Below are positions 1-9,479 of a DNA stretch of 64,000 nucleotides, in pieces. The stretch's first letter is position 1. Every line of letters starts with the position of its first letter. Under the pieces are notes generated by a model that did not search any database, was not told the DNA's origin, and worked only from the letters and a program-made list of their open reading frames with translations. A program made the translations under genes and the position numbers. The stretch lies in contig NZ_PREZ01000005.1 of NCBI RefSeq assembly GCF_002926065.1, positions 248,001 to 312,000 on the forward strand. Direction: 5' to 3'. Source of the DNA: Jeotgalibacillus proteolyticus (lineage in GTDB: Bacteria > Bacillota > Bacilli > Bacillales > Jeotgalibacillaceae).

Positions 1-31
1 GCCGGGCTATATGCCGGCTGTCTCTCTTTTT
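1..31 (+). terminator. Terminator of a plus-strand gene left of the window
   Basis: A 5-bp GC stem (GCCGG at 1-5, CCGGC at 14-18) is followed by a T-rich run at 23-31. The gene it would serve lies outside the window, so the assignment is tentative. Confidence 0.45.
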
Positions 32-45
32 ATGTTGAGGAAAAA

Positions 46-1335
46 TTAGTTCTCATTATATAAGGGCAATTTCACTAAAACGGTCGTTCCAGCATGTTCA
101 TTATTTTTAAATACAATCCGTCCATTATGTTCATGAATAATTTTTTGGCAGATCGTAATGCCAAGCCCGACTCCCTTTGATTTGGTCGTAAAGAAAGGCT
201 GACCGAGTTTAGTGAGTCCCTCATCTGAGATGCCATGCCCCCGATCCTTGACACAGACACAGATCCACTCCTTATGACGGATTGTCTGCAGGTGCAGTTC
301 TCCCCCGTCCTGCATCGATTCTATCCCATTTTTAACAAGGTTAATGAATACCTGTATAAGCTGATTACGGTCACCAAGCACGTCGTCCGGCCCTTCGTTT
401 ATCTCTTCAAAGTGAAGGGTTACCCCGTTTTCAAGCGCCTGGTGCTTTAGAAGCTTTACAACATATTCAATTGCCGAATGAAGAGATAATGATTCTTTTA
501 GACGGGTCTGAGGCTTGGAAAGGACCAATAACTCCTCTACAATTGACTGAATTCGATTCATTTCAGAAGTCATTACATCCATTTTCTCCTGCGAAACCCC
601 GGTTTCTTCCTTCATTAGCTGAACAAATCCCTTTAAGCTTGTTAATGGGTTTTTTATTTCATGAGCAATACCTGCAGCGAGCTCCCCTGCAACTGCCAGC
701 TTTTCCTGTTTGACAAGCTGCTCTTCAGCAAGCTTCTGTTGTGAAATATCACGTCCGATCGTTATAAGGGCCTTGCGTGAGCCATCCTCATAAAAGAGCG
801 GAACCTTAATCACATCAAAGGTTTTCAGCTCCCCGGAAGGAATGAAAAACGCTTCCTCTGCGCGGACAGTAATGGCTTTTTGCCACGTTTCTTCGTCAGA
901 AATCGTACAGTAATCAAACGCATCCTTAAAGAAAGGATTAATTAATCCCAGCTCAATATCGGTTTTATTCACATACTGATCATTGGTCAGACCATATAGC
1001 TCCAGACCAAAATCATTCGTTTTTATCCAGCGTCCTTCCCCATCCTTAAAGCAGACAAAATCAGGCATTGACTGGATAAGAGCGGTCATTTTCAGTTCCT
1101 CGTCTTCTTTCTCCTGGATGAACTTTTTAATTTTCCGGTACCTTATATATATAATGATTGCTGCTGCTACAAGAAGCCCTATATTTAAAAGCTCTGCTAT
1201 CGTCAAAAAAACTCCCTGCAGCAACCCCAGACTACCGGCAAACAGAAAGATCACTTCAACGATTATAAGAAAAAGAAACAGACCTATTAGAGCTCTTATT
1301 TGTGAAATTGTATATGACTGTAACAGCATAATCAC
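46..1335 (-). CDS. PAS-domain sensor histidine kinase
   Basis: Membrane sensor kinase that should autophosphorylate on a histidine and pass phosphate to a response regulator. Two hydrophobic segments at about residues 12-36 and 42-64 are followed by a PAS domain (about 85-198, ending in the PAC-like GRDIS). The HisKA dimerisation helix has the H-box AGIAHEIKNPLTSL with His225, and a GHKL ATPase domain has an N-box (around FINLVKNG) and glycine-rich boxes. The architecture resembles the single-PAS orphan kinases of Bacillus that feed Spo0A, but no residue proves that link. No response regulator gene lies next to it, which fits an orphan kinase. Alternative: a kinase paired with a regulator outside the window. 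Confidence 0.9.
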   Translation of the reverse strand: MIMLLQSYTISQIRALIGLFLFLIIVEVIFLFAGSLGLLQGVFLTIAELLNIGLLVAAAIIIYIRYRKIKKFIQEKEDEELKMTALIQSMPDFVCFKDGEGRWIKTNDFGLELYGLTNDQYVNKTDIELGLINPFFKDAFDYCTISDEETWQKAITVRAEEAFFIPSGELKTFDVIKVPLFYEDGSRKALITIGRDISQQKLAEEQLVKQEKLAVAGELAAGIAHEIKNPLTSLKGFVQLMKEETGVSQEKMDVMTSEMNRIQSIVEELLVLSKPQTRLKESLSLHSAIEYVVKLLKHQALENGVTLHFEEINEGPDDVLGDRNQLIQVFINLVKNGIESMQDGGELHLQTIRHKEWICVCVKDRGHGISDEGLTKLGQPFFTTKSKGVGLGITICQKIIHEHNGRIVFKNNEHAGTTVLVKLPLYNEN

Positions 1336-1460
1336 CTGCCCATCCTACAATTTTTAAATTAATTCATCGTTTATTCTTCTCATAATCATACCATGTCGAA
1401 TTTTGTAGCAAAAGGAAAAGGTAAAAAAACGTTAAATTATTTTACCTTCACGGAAAAATG

Positions 1461-1496
1461 AAAAAAACCGCTTGAAAGCAATTCACTCAAGCGGTT
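1461..1496 (-). terminator. Terminator after the threonine dehydrogenase gene
   Basis: A 10-bp perfect stem (AACCGCTTGA at 1466-1475, TCAAGCGGTT at 1487-1496) is followed on the minus strand by a run of T (A run at 1461-1467), directly downstream of the stop codon at 1505. Confidence 0.9.
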
Positions 1497-1504
1497 CATT
1501 CCCC

Positions 1505-2455
1505 TTAGCTGGGAATAGCTGTTTTTAATTTGGAAAGCATATCTTCTGTCATTGCTGCTAAATCATAGGTTGCCTTAAAGCCCCATTCCTGCATGGCTGC
1601 AGAAGCATCAATCGCATTAGGCCAGCTGTCAGCGATAGCCTGACGTACCGGGTCTACATTATAAGTCATCTCAAATGATGGCATATGTTTTCTAATCTCT
1701 GCTGCAATCTGTTGGGGCTCAAAGCTCATCGCGGTAACATTAAACGCATTGCGATGCTTTAGTCTTGCAGGATCCGCCTCCATTAAATCGACAATGGCCT
1801 GAAGAGCATCTGGCATATACATCATATCCATATACGTTCCTTCTTTAATGAATGAAGTATAGCGGCCGCTTCTTAATGCCTCATAGTAAATTTCTACAGC
1901 ATAATCCGTTGTTCCCCCGCCAGGAGGGGTGACGTAGGAAATTAAACCAGGGAATCGGACGCCTCTGGTATCAACTCCAAAGCGGCTATGATAGTAGTCA
2001 CATAGAAGCTCCCCTGCTACCTTATTAATGCCGTACATTGTTGTAGGACGCTGTAATGTGTCCTGAGGTGTATTTAACTTAGGCGTATCAGGTCCAAATG
2101 CTCCGATTGAGCTTGGTGTGAAAAATTGAAGATGCTGCTCACGTGCAACCTCAAGTGCATTTACCAGTCCGCCCATATTTAAATTCCAGGCAAGCTGAGG
2201 AGTTTGCTCAGCTCTTGCAGATAAAAGAGCAGCCATATGCATCATCGTATCAACATTATGCTTTTTGGCTACAGTATACATTTGTTCAGCATTTGTTACA
2301 TCTAAGAGCTCAAACGGACCTCCATGGACTACCTCGTTGTCAGTTGAACGGATATCTGAAGCAATAACGGCATCCGCCCCATATTCTCTGCGCAGCTTTG
2401 TAATTAATTCTGAGCCGATTTGGCCAAGAGCTCCAGTCACTAAAATTCTTTTCAT
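1505..2455 (-). CDS. tdh: L-threonine 3-dehydrogenase, SDR (epimerase-like) type
   Basis: Predicted NAD-dependent oxidation of L-threonine to 2-amino-3-ketobutyrate, the substrate of glycine C-acetyltransferase (kbl at 11108-12298). The 316-residue protein starts with the Rossmann motif GALGQIG (residues 8-14) and has the SDR catalytic pair Tyr141/Lys145 (YGINK) with serines at 115-116. It lacks zinc-ligand cysteines, so it belongs to the extended-SDR threonine dehydrogenases and not the zinc alcohol-dehydrogenase type. In many genomes tdh and kbl are adjacent; here an ABC peptide transporter and two receptors separate them. It appears monocistronic, with its own terminator and an upstream element shared with kbl. 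Alternative: a UDP-sugar epimerase, less likely given the Thr-dehydrogenase-like GPDTPKLNTP segment. Confidence 0.85.
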   Translation of the reverse strand: MKRILVTGALGQIGSELITKLRREYGADAVIASDIRSTDNEVVHGGPFELLDVTNAEQMYTVAKKHNVDTMMHMAALLSARAEQTPQLAWNLNMGGLVNALEVAREQHLQFFTPSSIGAFGPDTPKLNTPQDTLQRPTTMYGINKVAGELLCDYYHSRFGVDTRGVRFPGLISYVTPPGGGTTDYAVEIYYEALRSGRYTSFIKEGTYMDMMYMPDALQAIVDLMEADPARLKHRNAFNVTAMSFEPQQIAAEIRKHMPSFEMTYNVDPVRQAIADSWPNAIDASAAMQEWGFKATYDLAAMTEDMLSKLKTAIPS

Positions 2456-2510
2456 TTCCTGTTCCTCCCTGTTGCTTTTCTATTTATGCCTGTCTTCTTA
2501 TAAAAAGAAC

Positions 2511-2535
2511 AAGTGTCCATCAGCGAAATACACTT
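2511..2535 (-). promoter_or_regulatory. Candidate operator shared by tdh and kbl (tdh copy)
   Basis: The imperfect dyad AAGTGT-N13-ACACTT lies 56 bp upstream of the tdh start codon. The same arrangement with the same spacing (AAATGT-N13-ACACTT) lies upstream of kbl at 12331-12355, and the two sites match at most positions over about 27 bp. The arms and equal spacing are seen directly; that this is a regulator binding site is inferred. Confidence 0.55.
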
Positions 2536-2641
2536 CGTCCAATTAATTATTATTTATACTAATAATTTAACATATTCCTCTACTAATGTTTATACCAGGA
2601 GGACAAATAAATAACTTTAAATTTTGGAAGAAGATAAAAAT

Positions 2642-2670
2642 AAAAAAAAGGACCCTATAAAGAGGTCCTT
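2642..2670 (-). terminator. Terminator of the peptide ABC transporter operon
   Basis: Stem AAGGACC (2648-2654) with GGTCCTT (2664-2670), followed on the minus strand by a run of eight T (A run at 2642-2649). It lies downstream of the oppF-like gene, past the palindromic repeat. Confidence 0.8.
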
Positions 2671-2697
2671 CTAATCTTGCTTCTCATTCTTTTCGGC

Positions 2698-2844
2698 GCT
2701 GAACGCCCGCTTACGCTTTTACTTTATCCAGCTTCAGCGGCTAGGCCCTCGAGGTCATAAGACAACCCGCACAATAGGCAAAAAGCGCCTATGGATGCGG
2801 GTTGTCTTATGCTTGTCGGAGCTGAACGCCCGATTACGCTTTTA
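2698..2844. repeat. Palindromic intergenic repeat with 24-bp direct repeats at its ends
   Basis: Two direct copies of a 24-bp unit beginning GCTGAACGCCCG and ending TTACGCTTTTA (2698-2721 and 2821-2844, one mismatch) flank a strong nested hairpin. The outer stem is 16 bp and perfect (2756-2771 with 2796-2811), and the inner stem is ATAGGC/GCCTAT. The segment GCGGCTAGGCCCTCGAGG at 2736-2753 belongs to the same unit. From memory, this resembles an intergenic palindrome family spread through Bacillaceae genomes. The right copy reaches the oppF-like stop codon at 2842-2844. Confidence 0.75.
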
Positions 2845-3882
2845 AGCCTTTATTTTCGTTTTTTCCGAGTAGTCTCTTGGCTGCATTTCGCCTGAGTGGA
2901 TTTCCTCGATGTAGTGACAGGAAGCCTGGTGGCCTTCTTTCATATGAGGAAGGGTGCGCAGCTCAGGGACGTCTGTTACGCACTTTTCAGTAGCGTATGG
3001 GCACCGCGTGTGGAAACGGCAGCCTGTTGGAGGATCGATTGGAGACGGTACATCTCCTTTTAGCATGATCCGTTCCTTTTTCTTATCCGGATCCGGCACC
3101 GGGATAGCAGATAGCAAGGCTTTCGTATATGGGTGCTGCGGGTTTTCAAATAATGATTTCTTATCCGAGATTTCCATAATCTTACCCAGATACATAACGA
3201 TAATACGGTCAGAAATATGACGCACTACCCCTAGGTCATGGGAGATGAAGAGATACGTAAGACCAAATTCATCCTGTAGTTCTTCAAGCAGATTCAGAAC
3301 CTGCGCCTGAATGGAAACATCGAGTGCTGATACTGCTTCGTCACAAATTATCAGTTTAGGGTTAACCGATAAAGCTCGCGCAATTCCTATACGCTGACGC
3401 TGTCCACCTGAAAATTCATGCGGATAGCGGTCTGCCTGATACGGCTGGAGTCCAACGGTTTGCAGAAGCTCTTCAATGCGCTCCCTGCGTTTTTCCTTCG
3501 GCACTGCGTTTTGAATATGCATCGCTTCTTCGATGACAGCTGATACAATCTGCCGTGGATTTATCGAAGCATACGGATCCTGAAAAATGATCTGAAGATC
3601 CTTCCTCTTGCGGCGCATCTCACTGCGTGAAAGAGTCGTCAGGTCCGTCCCCTCAAAGGAAACAACGCCTTCAGTAGGTTCATCAAGACGAAGGATTGCA
3701 CGTCCTGTGGTTGATTTACCACAGCCGGATTCTCCTACTATACTGACGGTTTCTCCTTCGTAAACAGTAAAGCTGATATCATCTACAGCCTTAACATAGT
3801 TCACGGTACGGCCTAAAAACCCACCCTTAATCGGGAAATACTGTTTTAAATTCTCAACCTTCAGCAATTCTTTCTTCGCCAT
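2842..3882 (-). CDS. Oligo/dipeptide ABC transporter ATPase, OppF type
   Basis: ATP-binding subunit energising peptide import. Visible motifs: Walker [10 protein letters not shown] (residues 50-58), Q-loop near 100, signature SGGQRQR (158-164), Walker B LIICDEA (177-183), and the peptide-family C-terminal tail with the cysteine-rich [15 protein letters not shown]. The Walker B motif ends in DEA where DEP is usual. The start ATG has an ideal GGAGGTG site, and the gene overlaps the OppD-like gene by 29 bp, so the two are translationally coupled. It is the last gene of a four-gene minus-strand operon (C-B-D-F). The substrate could be peptides, glutathione or nickel chelates and cannot be settled from the ATPase. 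Confidence 0.92.
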   Translation of the reverse strand: MAKKELLKVENLKQYFPIKGGFLGRTVNYVKAVDDISFTVYEGETVSIVGESGCGKSTTGRAILRLDEPTEGVVSFEGTDLTTLSRSEMRRKRKDLQIIFQDPYASINPRQIVSAVIEEAMHIQNAVPKEKRRERIEELLQTVGLQPYQADRYPHEFSGGQRQRIGIARALSVNPKLIICDEAVSALDVSIQAQVLNLLEELQDEFGLTYLFISHDLGVVRHISDRIIVMYLGKIMEISDKKSLFENPQHPYTKALLSAIPVPDPDKKKERIMLKGDVPSPIDPPTGCRFHTRCPYATEKCVTDVPELRTLPHMKEGHQASCHYIEEIHSGEMQPRDYSEKTKIKA

Positions 3883-4885
3883 AGATGTTCACCTCCGGAT
3901 CGCCATCCCACTCTTCAGAGTATATCCAACAGCGAATCTCATTTTTTTGTTCATCGGTTATCAGGCCCGGCATTCTTCCACGACATAGATCAGTTGCAGC
4001 TGGACAGCGTGGGGAGAAACGGCAGCCCACCGGCATTTCCTTTGGGCTTGGAACTGTTCCTTTAATCGGCTGCAGCTTCTCCTGCTCTATATCATGTCTT
4101 GGCAGTGATTTTAGAAGCCCCACTGTATATGGATGCTTTGGCTTTTTAAACAGCGAACGCACATCTGAAAATTCCACAACCTGTCCGGCATACATAACAG
4201 CTACATAATCACATGTTTCAGCGACAACTCCAAGATCATGGGTGATCATAATAACGGACATATCTAATTTGGCCTGGAGCTCTCTGATTAAATCCAGTAT
4301 CTGTGCCTGAATGGTTACATCAAGAGCCGTTGTCGGTTCATCAGCAATCAGCATATCCGGGTTACATGCAAGAGCCATCGCAATCATGACACGCTGCCTC
4401 ATACCTCCAGACAGTTCAAACGGATATTGATCAACCCGTTTTTCTGGTGATGGAATTCCAACCAGTTTTAACATTTCAATTGACTTCAGCTTTGCTTCAC
4501 GTTTATTTAGGTTCTGGTGAATCATTAATGACTCACTAATTTGATAACCTACTGTGTAGACAGGGTTTAACGAAGTCATCGGCTCCTGAAAGATCATAGA
4601 AATATCATTTCCGCGAATCTCCCGCATTTGCTTCTCTGTATAATCAAGGAGATTTTTTCCTTTAAAAAGGATTTCGCCCCCTTTTATTTTTCCCGGCTTT
4701 GATAGCAGCTGAAGAAGAGATAAGGCTGTAATACTTTTACCCGATCCGGACTCCCCTACTACTCCCAGCGTCTTTCCTTTTGGCAGTTCAAAGCTGACAC
4801 CATCAACAGCTTTCACTTCTCCATCATCGGTAAAAAATGAAGTTTGCAAATTGCGAACTTCCAAGATATTTTTGTAAGTGCTCAT
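3854..4885 (-). CDS. Oligo/dipeptide ABC transporter ATPase, OppD type
   Basis: Second nucleotide-binding subunit, expected to pair with the OppF-like protein on the cytoplasmic face. Walker A GESGSGKS (residues 44-51), signature LSGGMRQR (158-165), Walker B LIADEPT (179-185) and a C-terminal extension with a Cys cluster ([15 protein letters not shown]) as in peptide-transporter ATPases. It lies 34 bp downstream of the OppB-like permease and overlaps oppF. Family and role are firm; the transported peptide is unknown. Confidence 0.92.
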   Translation of the reverse strand: MSTYKNILEVRNLQTSFFTDDGEVKAVDGVSFELPKGKTLGVVGESGSGKSITALSLLQLLSKPGKIKGGEILFKGKNLLDYTEKQMREIRGNDISMIFQEPMTSLNPVYTVGYQISESLMIHQNLNKREAKLKSIEMLKLVGIPSPEKRVDQYPFELSGGMRQRVMIAMALACNPDMLIADEPTTALDVTIQAQILDLIRELQAKLDMSVIMITHDLGVVAETCDYVAVMYAGQVVEFSDVRSLFKKPKHPYTVGLLKSLPRHDIEQEKLQPIKGTVPSPKEMPVGCRFSPRCPAATDLCRGRMPGLITDEQKNEIRCWIYSEEWDGDPEVNIYGEERIAEG

Positions 4886-4919
4886 TTATCTACACACCTC
4901 TTTTCTTAAAGTTATTCTA

Positions 4920-5867
4920 TTAATCAAGTTCAATTCGTTTATTTAAGAAGCGATACGATATATCAACAAGTAAGTTTACGAAAACAAACAGCAGGGAAAT
5001 AACTAAAACAGTTCCCTGAACAACCGGGAAATCCCTTGTACGAATAGCGTCAATGGTCAATCGGCCCATGCCGTTGATTGCAAAAATCGTTTCTGTTAAT
5101 ACCGTACCCCCAAGTAATGCACCAAATTCAAGACCAACGACTGTAACAACAGGGATTAACGCATTTTTAAGAGCATGACGGTAAATCACAATTCGTTCTT
5201 TAACTCCTTTTGCGCGAGCGGTACGAATATAATCCTGCCCGATCACTTCAAGCATACTCGATCTTGTCATACGGGCGATAATCGCGGCCCCTGCCGTTCC
5301 AAGTGTAATAACCGGAAGAACGACCTGTTTCCAGCTGTCACCCCAGCCCGAGGCTCTCATTTGCATAAAGCTCATCCAGTCAGGCATCCAGTTTCCAATT
5401 GAAAAGTACTGTATGAGCATGAGGCCAAGCCAGAAGTTCGGCATGGAAAGTCCAAACAGCGCAACAATCATGATCACTACATCTAACACTGTATAGTGGC
5501 GTACAGCAGAGATGATTCCTGCAATTAATCCAAGAAATACGCTGACGATGGTACTATAGACGGCAAGCTCTACGGTAACCCAGAACCTGGTCCCTATTTC
5601 ATCTGCTACAGGACGGCTGCTTCGGACAGATTGTCCAAGATCTCCTGTTACAATATTACCTAAAAATTTTCCGTATTGAACGTGTAAAGGATCATTCAGA
5701 CCCAATCTTTCACGTATTTGCTCTACCTGTCTTTCAGGCGCTGACTCACCTGCTATTATCTGGGCAGGATCTCCCGGAATGAGGTGCATCAGCGAGAACA
5801 CAAGAATCGTAACCCCTAAAAGCACCGGGATCGTTTGTATTAAACGGCGTATGATAAATTTAGTCAA
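4920..5867 (-). CDS. Peptide ABC transporter permease, OppB type
   Basis: Integral membrane subunit of 315 residues. The N-terminal helix (about 10-30) and the GDPAQIIAGE segment are typical of OppB/DppB. A six-helix binding-protein-dependent permease core carries the cytoplasmic EAA-like loop around ARAKGVKERIVIYRHALKNA (about 217-236), which docks onto the ATPases. It lies 15 bp downstream of the OppC-like gene in the same operon. Confidence 0.92.
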   Translation of the reverse strand: MTKFIIRRLIQTIPVLLGVTILVFSLMHLIPGDPAQIIAGESAPERQVEQIRERLGLNDPLHVQYGKFLGNIVTGDLGQSVRSSRPVADEIGTRFWVTVELAVYSTIVSVFLGLIAGIISAVRHYTVLDVVIMIVALFGLSMPNFWLGLMLIQYFSIGNWMPDWMSFMQMRASGWGDSWKQVVLPVITLGTAGAAIIARMTRSSMLEVIGQDYIRTARAKGVKERIVIYRHALKNALIPVVTVVGLEFGALLGGTVLTETIFAINGMGRLTIDAIRTRDFPVVQGTVLVISLLFVFVNLLVDISYRFLNKRIELD

Positions 5868-5882
5868 CGTTAAGCACCTCCT

Positions 5883-6788
5883 CTATTGTTTCATCTTCGG
5901 ATCCAGCGCATCTCTTATACCATCACCGAATATATTAAATGCCAATACGACAAGAACAATCATGGCTCCCGGGAAAAAAGCTACATGCCACGCTTCATAC
6001 ATATAAGTACGTCCCGCCGAAAGCATTGCGCCCCATTCAGGCATTGGAGGCTGAGCTCCGAGTCCCAGGAAGGAAAGACCGCTTGCAGTCAGGACTGCAG
6101 TCGCAATCCGAAGAGTGGCTTGAACAATGATCGGAGACATAACGTTTGGTAAAATATGCTTGAAAATAATTCTAAAATCACTTGCACCAAGTGCGCGAAC
6201 TGCATCGATATATTCAAGCTTTCTTACTGATAGAGTCGATCCCCGTACAATTCTGGCAAATGCCGGAATAGAGAAGATCCCTACAGCAATTATTACATTT
6301 TGAAGACTTCCTCCAAGCACACTGACAATAGCAAGAGCAAGCAGGATTCCAGGGAATGCAAGAAGCACATCCATCACACGCATAATGATATTATCTATCC
6401 TGCCTCCATAATATCCTGAAATAATTCCAAGCGGCACACCTATGATCATACCGATCAGGACGGATAAAAAACCGATCCATAAGGTGAGTTCCATCCCATG
6501 AATGATCCTCGTGAAAATATCACGTCCGAAATTATCTGTTCCAAACCAGTGCTCAGCGCTTGGCCCCTGGAGTTTATTCAGAAGATTCTGTTGATACGGT
6601 CCATATTGACCAAACTGAGAAAGCAAGTACGGACCGAATACTGCTACAAGAATAAAGAAAATGATTAAATATCCACCAATAAGAGCAGCTTTATTTTTTT
6701 TAAGCCTTTTCCATATCATTTTATAGTTTTCTAGTCTTGGGTTGACCCTTTTTGCAGTAACCGGCTCATTAACCGTGTTCTCACTCAT
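5883..6788 (-). CDS. Peptide ABC transporter permease, OppC type
   Basis: Second permease subunit, 301 residues. A cytoplasmic N-terminus is followed by a first helix (about 36-57), the OppC-type periplasmic-face loop with GTDNFGRDIF (about 83-92), then the permease core with the EAA-like loop around VRALGASDFRIIFKHILPNV. It is the promoter-proximal gene of the operon, transcribed divergently from the two receptor genes. The order C-B-D-F differs from the more usual B-C-D-F. Confidence 0.92.
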   Translation of the reverse strand: MSENTVNEPVTAKRVNPRLENYKMIWKRLKKNKAALIGGYLIIFFILVAVFGPYLLSQFGQYGPYQQNLLNKLQGPSAEHWFGTDNFGRDIFTRIIHGMELTLWIGFLSVLIGMIIGVPLGIISGYYGGRIDNIIMRVMDVLLAFPGILLALAIVSVLGGSLQNVIIAVGIFSIPAFARIVRGSTLSVRKLEYIDAVRALGASDFRIIFKHILPNVMSPIIVQATLRIATAVLTASGLSFLGLGAQPPMPEWGAMLSAGRTYMYEAWHVAFFPGAMIVLVVLAFNIFGDGIRDALDPKMKQ

Positions 6789-7152
6789 TTTTTAACACCC
6801 TCTCTATTAATTAATATCAGAGTAAAAGCACGTTCGTACTTTACACACCACACAATCTTATCTCATTTTTGTTAAAAATGAAACTATTCTAATATCTTTT
6901 TTTATGAAGGATTTTGCATAATTTTTTTTGTTTTTTTTAGCGAGAGGATAATTTTGTATAAAGTCACATACTAATATAGTTTTTAATAGAAGTTAAGTTT
7001 ATTACGATTTTATTACAAACACATGAATTATTATCTTTTCGAGAGCAATTAGGTATATGCATATATTATATAAATATAACTTAATTTTCAGTAAAATTAA
7101 GGAAACACTAGCAATAATCCCTCTTTAGACGCTTTAAAAATTTTTAGTAGAC

Positions 7153-7181
7153 TTGTAATTTTCTAAATATTAAGCTATATT
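7153..7181 (+). promoter_or_regulatory. Candidate sigma-A promoter for the first receptor gene
   Basis: TTGTAA (7153-7158), 17-bp spacer, TATATT (7176-7181), 60 bp before the TTG start at 7242. The rest of the 453-bp divergent gap (6789-7241) is very AT-rich with no other convincing structure. Confidence 0.45.
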
Positions 7182-7241
7182 ATTTTTTGAATATTGTGCT
7201 TTTTGCACCGTATTTATATACCATTAATGGGGGGTAATTTT

Positions 7242-8864
7242 TTGAAAAACAAAAAAACACTTTGGGCTTTTTTACTCACGCTTGTACTGGCTATGTTCCT
7301 AGCTGCATGTGCTGGCGGCAGTGATGATGCCGGAGACACAGAGAATGGCAATGGTAATGACGGTGAGACCGCTGGTGAAGGAGACGCTGCTGAAGGCGGA
7401 GATCTTCTTCTAATGGTCTTGTCAGATGCTTCATCACTCGATCCTCATGGATCAAACGACGTACCTTCTTCAAATGTTCAGGCGAACATTTATGAAACTC
7501 TTGTCTTCCAAAATGCAGACAATGAGATTGAGCCGCTTCTAGCAGAAGAGTGGGAAAACATTGACGACCTTACTTGGCAGTTCAAGCTTCGTGAAGATGT
7601 AACCTTCCATGACGGCGCAGCATTTAACGCCGAGGCTGTTAAAGCAAATCTTGATCGCGTTTTGGATGAAGCAGTTGCTTCACCTCGTGGTTTCCTTTAC
7701 GAAATGATTACAGAAGTTAACGTAGTAGATGAGTATACAGTGGAAATCGTAACAGAATATCCATTTGCACCTCTTCTTGCTCACCTTTCTCACAGCGGTG
7801 GCGGAATGATCAGCCCAGATGCAATTGCTGCTGATTACGAAGCAATGGAAGGCGGCGACGAGCCGGGTTCTGTTATTTCCCAAGGGCCAGTTGGAACCGG
7901 CTTTTTCAAATTCCAGGACTGGACTCCTGGCGAAGAAGTTATTCTTGAAAAGAACGAAGAGTACTGGGGAGAGCCTGCTAACGTAGATACGGTAACATTC
8001 CGCGTAGTTCCTGAATCCGGAACCCGTATTGCTGAGCTTGAAAATGGAGTTGCTCACATTATCGACCCTGTACAGCCAAACGAAGTAGCACGTGTAGATG
8101 CTCTTGATAACGCCGGCATGAGTATTCAAGGGTCAACAAGCCTATCTTACCTTGGATTTAATGTTGAAAAAGAACCTTTCAATGACGTTCGCGTTCGTCA
8201 GGCAATTTCTCATGCTATCGACAAACAAGCGATCATTGAAGGAATCTATGATGGCTACGGTACTCCTGCTGTAGGTCCAATTCCTCCAGGCGTATTTGGA
8301 TTTGATGATTCAGTTGAACCTTTAGACTACAACATGGATGAAGCGAAAGCTCTTCTTGAAGAAGCAGGTTATGGAGATGGCTTCTCTACAACGATCTGGA
8401 CAAATGACAATCCACAGCGTATTGATACTGCTACAGTAGTACAAGAGGCTTTGGCTGAGCTTAATATCACAGTTACGATTGAGCAAATGGAATTCGGTGC
8501 ATACCTTGAGCAGACTGCTGCCGGGGAGCATGATATGTTTATTCTTGGCTGGTCAACTCCTACTGCGGATGCGGATTATGCAACGTATGCACTATTCCAC
8601 TCTTCTCAAGTAGGTCAGCCGGGTAACCGTTCATTCCTTCAGGATCCTGAGCTTGATGAGCTTTTAGATGCAGGACGTCGTGAGACAGATCAGGACGCAC
8701 GTGCTGCGATCTATCTTGATGTACAGGAAAAACTTGTTGAGCTTGCACCAATGGTTTACATCCACCATCAGGAATACCTGACTGGAGTAAGCAATAATGT
8801 GTCAGGCTTCTCAACTCTTCCAAATGGTATTTACCAATTGCATGAGGTTTCTATTTCTGAGTAA
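7242..8864 (+). CDS. Peptide ABC transporter substrate-binding lipoprotein (first paralogue)
   Basis: Family 5 solute-binding protein (DppA/OppA/GsiB-like) that would deliver a peptide to the adjacent permease. I chose the TTG start at 7242 because it follows a GGGGGG site by about 9 bases and gives a proper signal peptide: KNKK positive start, hydrophobic core, lipobox FLAAC with the lipidated Cys at residue 23. A low-complexity acidic Gly/Glu/Asp linker follows, then the binding domain beginning LLLMVLSDASSLDPHGSND, and the signature NVDTVTFRVVPESGTR. Substrate is unknown; glutathione, dipeptides or opines are possible. It is closely paralogous to the next gene. Confidence 0.9.
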   Translation: MKNKKTLWAFLLTLVLAMFLAACAGGSDDAGDTENGNGNDGETAGEGDAAEGGDLLLMVLSDASSLDPHGSNDVPSSNVQANIYETLVFQNADNEIEPLLAEEWENIDDLTWQFKLREDVTFHDGAAFNAEAVKANLDRVLDEAVASPRGFLYEMITEVNVVDEYTVEIVTEYPFAPLLAHLSHSGGGMISPDAIAADYEAMEGGDEPGSVISQGPVGTGFFKFQDWTPGEEVILEKNEEYWGEPANVDTVTFRVVPESGTRIAELENGVAHIIDPVQPNEVARVDALDNAGMSIQGSTSLSYLGFNVEKEPFNDVRVRQAISHAIDKQAIIEGIYDGYGTPAVGPIPPGVFGFDDSVEPLDYNMDEAKALLEEAGYGDGFSTTIWTNDNPQRIDTATVVQEALAELNITVTIEQMEFGAYLEQTAAGEHDMFILGWSTPTADADYATYALFHSSQVGQPGNRSFLQDPELDELLDAGRRETDQDARAAIYLDVQEKLVELAPMVYIHHQEYLTGVSNNVSGFSTLPNGIYQLHEVSISE

Positions 8865-8874
8865 TGAGCTTATG

Positions 8875-8904
8875 AAGCTGCCGGGTTTCCGGCGGCTTTT
8901 TTTG
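8875..8904 (+). terminator. Terminator after the first receptor gene
   Basis: Stem AAGCTGCCGG (8875-8884) with CCGGCGGCTT (8889-8898), GTTT loop, then a T run to 8903. Confidence 0.85.
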
Positions 8905-9017
8905 TTTTATTTGAAGTTTGTTTTTAAGGGTTGCTCCTAATGCTGCAATCAATACGGAGTAAATTATTCGCCTCTTTGAAATTTGCAGATAGGAGTAAAT
9001 CTCTTTTAACAGGCGTG

Positions 9018-9135
9018 TTGATTTCCGCTTCAGGGGGACGCTTTCCGCGGGACGGGGCTTGAGTTAACTTGCTTCGCAAGTGGATCTCAGCCTTCCCGCT
9101 GCTTCCCACAGGAGTCAGCCCCTTCCACTTCAATC
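9018..9135. repeat. Bacillaceae intergenic repeat, copy 1
   Basis: Begins TTGATTTCCGCTTCAGG and ends CCTTCCACTTCAATC, with a central hairpin ACTTGC-TTC-GCAAGT (9067-9081). It matches copies at 22181-22293 (same orientation), 29120-29240 (reverse) and 45440-45508 (reverse, internally deleted). Its ends form an imperfect terminal inverted repeat, so this looks like a MITE-like or REP-like unit without coding capacity. Confidence 0.75.
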
Positions 9136-9398
9136 TACTCCTGAATCATTTTTTTATTCTATTAAATTAGCTGAGTAATTCTTAAACCCTAAATTCACAT
9201 ATTTTGAATGAAGAAGCTATCTAATGTATAATTAAACAAAAATTTTCCAGATGAATACCAAATTATTATATTTAAGAAAAATAATAAATTATTTATATTT
9301 CAATAATATAGCGCTTTCATTCTTTTTCTTCTTATTTATTAGTAATTTCTAAATAATAACTATTAAATTTACTTACTCAATTTTTATGCAGAATTTTA

Positions 9399-9428
9399 TT
9401 GATTTTCATGAACAATTAACGATATACT
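9399..9428 (+). promoter_or_regulatory. Candidate sigma-A promoter for the second receptor gene
   Basis: TTGATT (9399-9404), 18-bp spacer, TATACT (9423-9428), 51 bp before the TTG start. Its presence after a terminator and a repeat suggests the second receptor is transcribed separately. Confidence 0.5.
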
Positions 9429-9479
9429 TTTAATAGTTTTACTATTCTAATTTTTAAGATTACTATAGGGGGTTATGTA

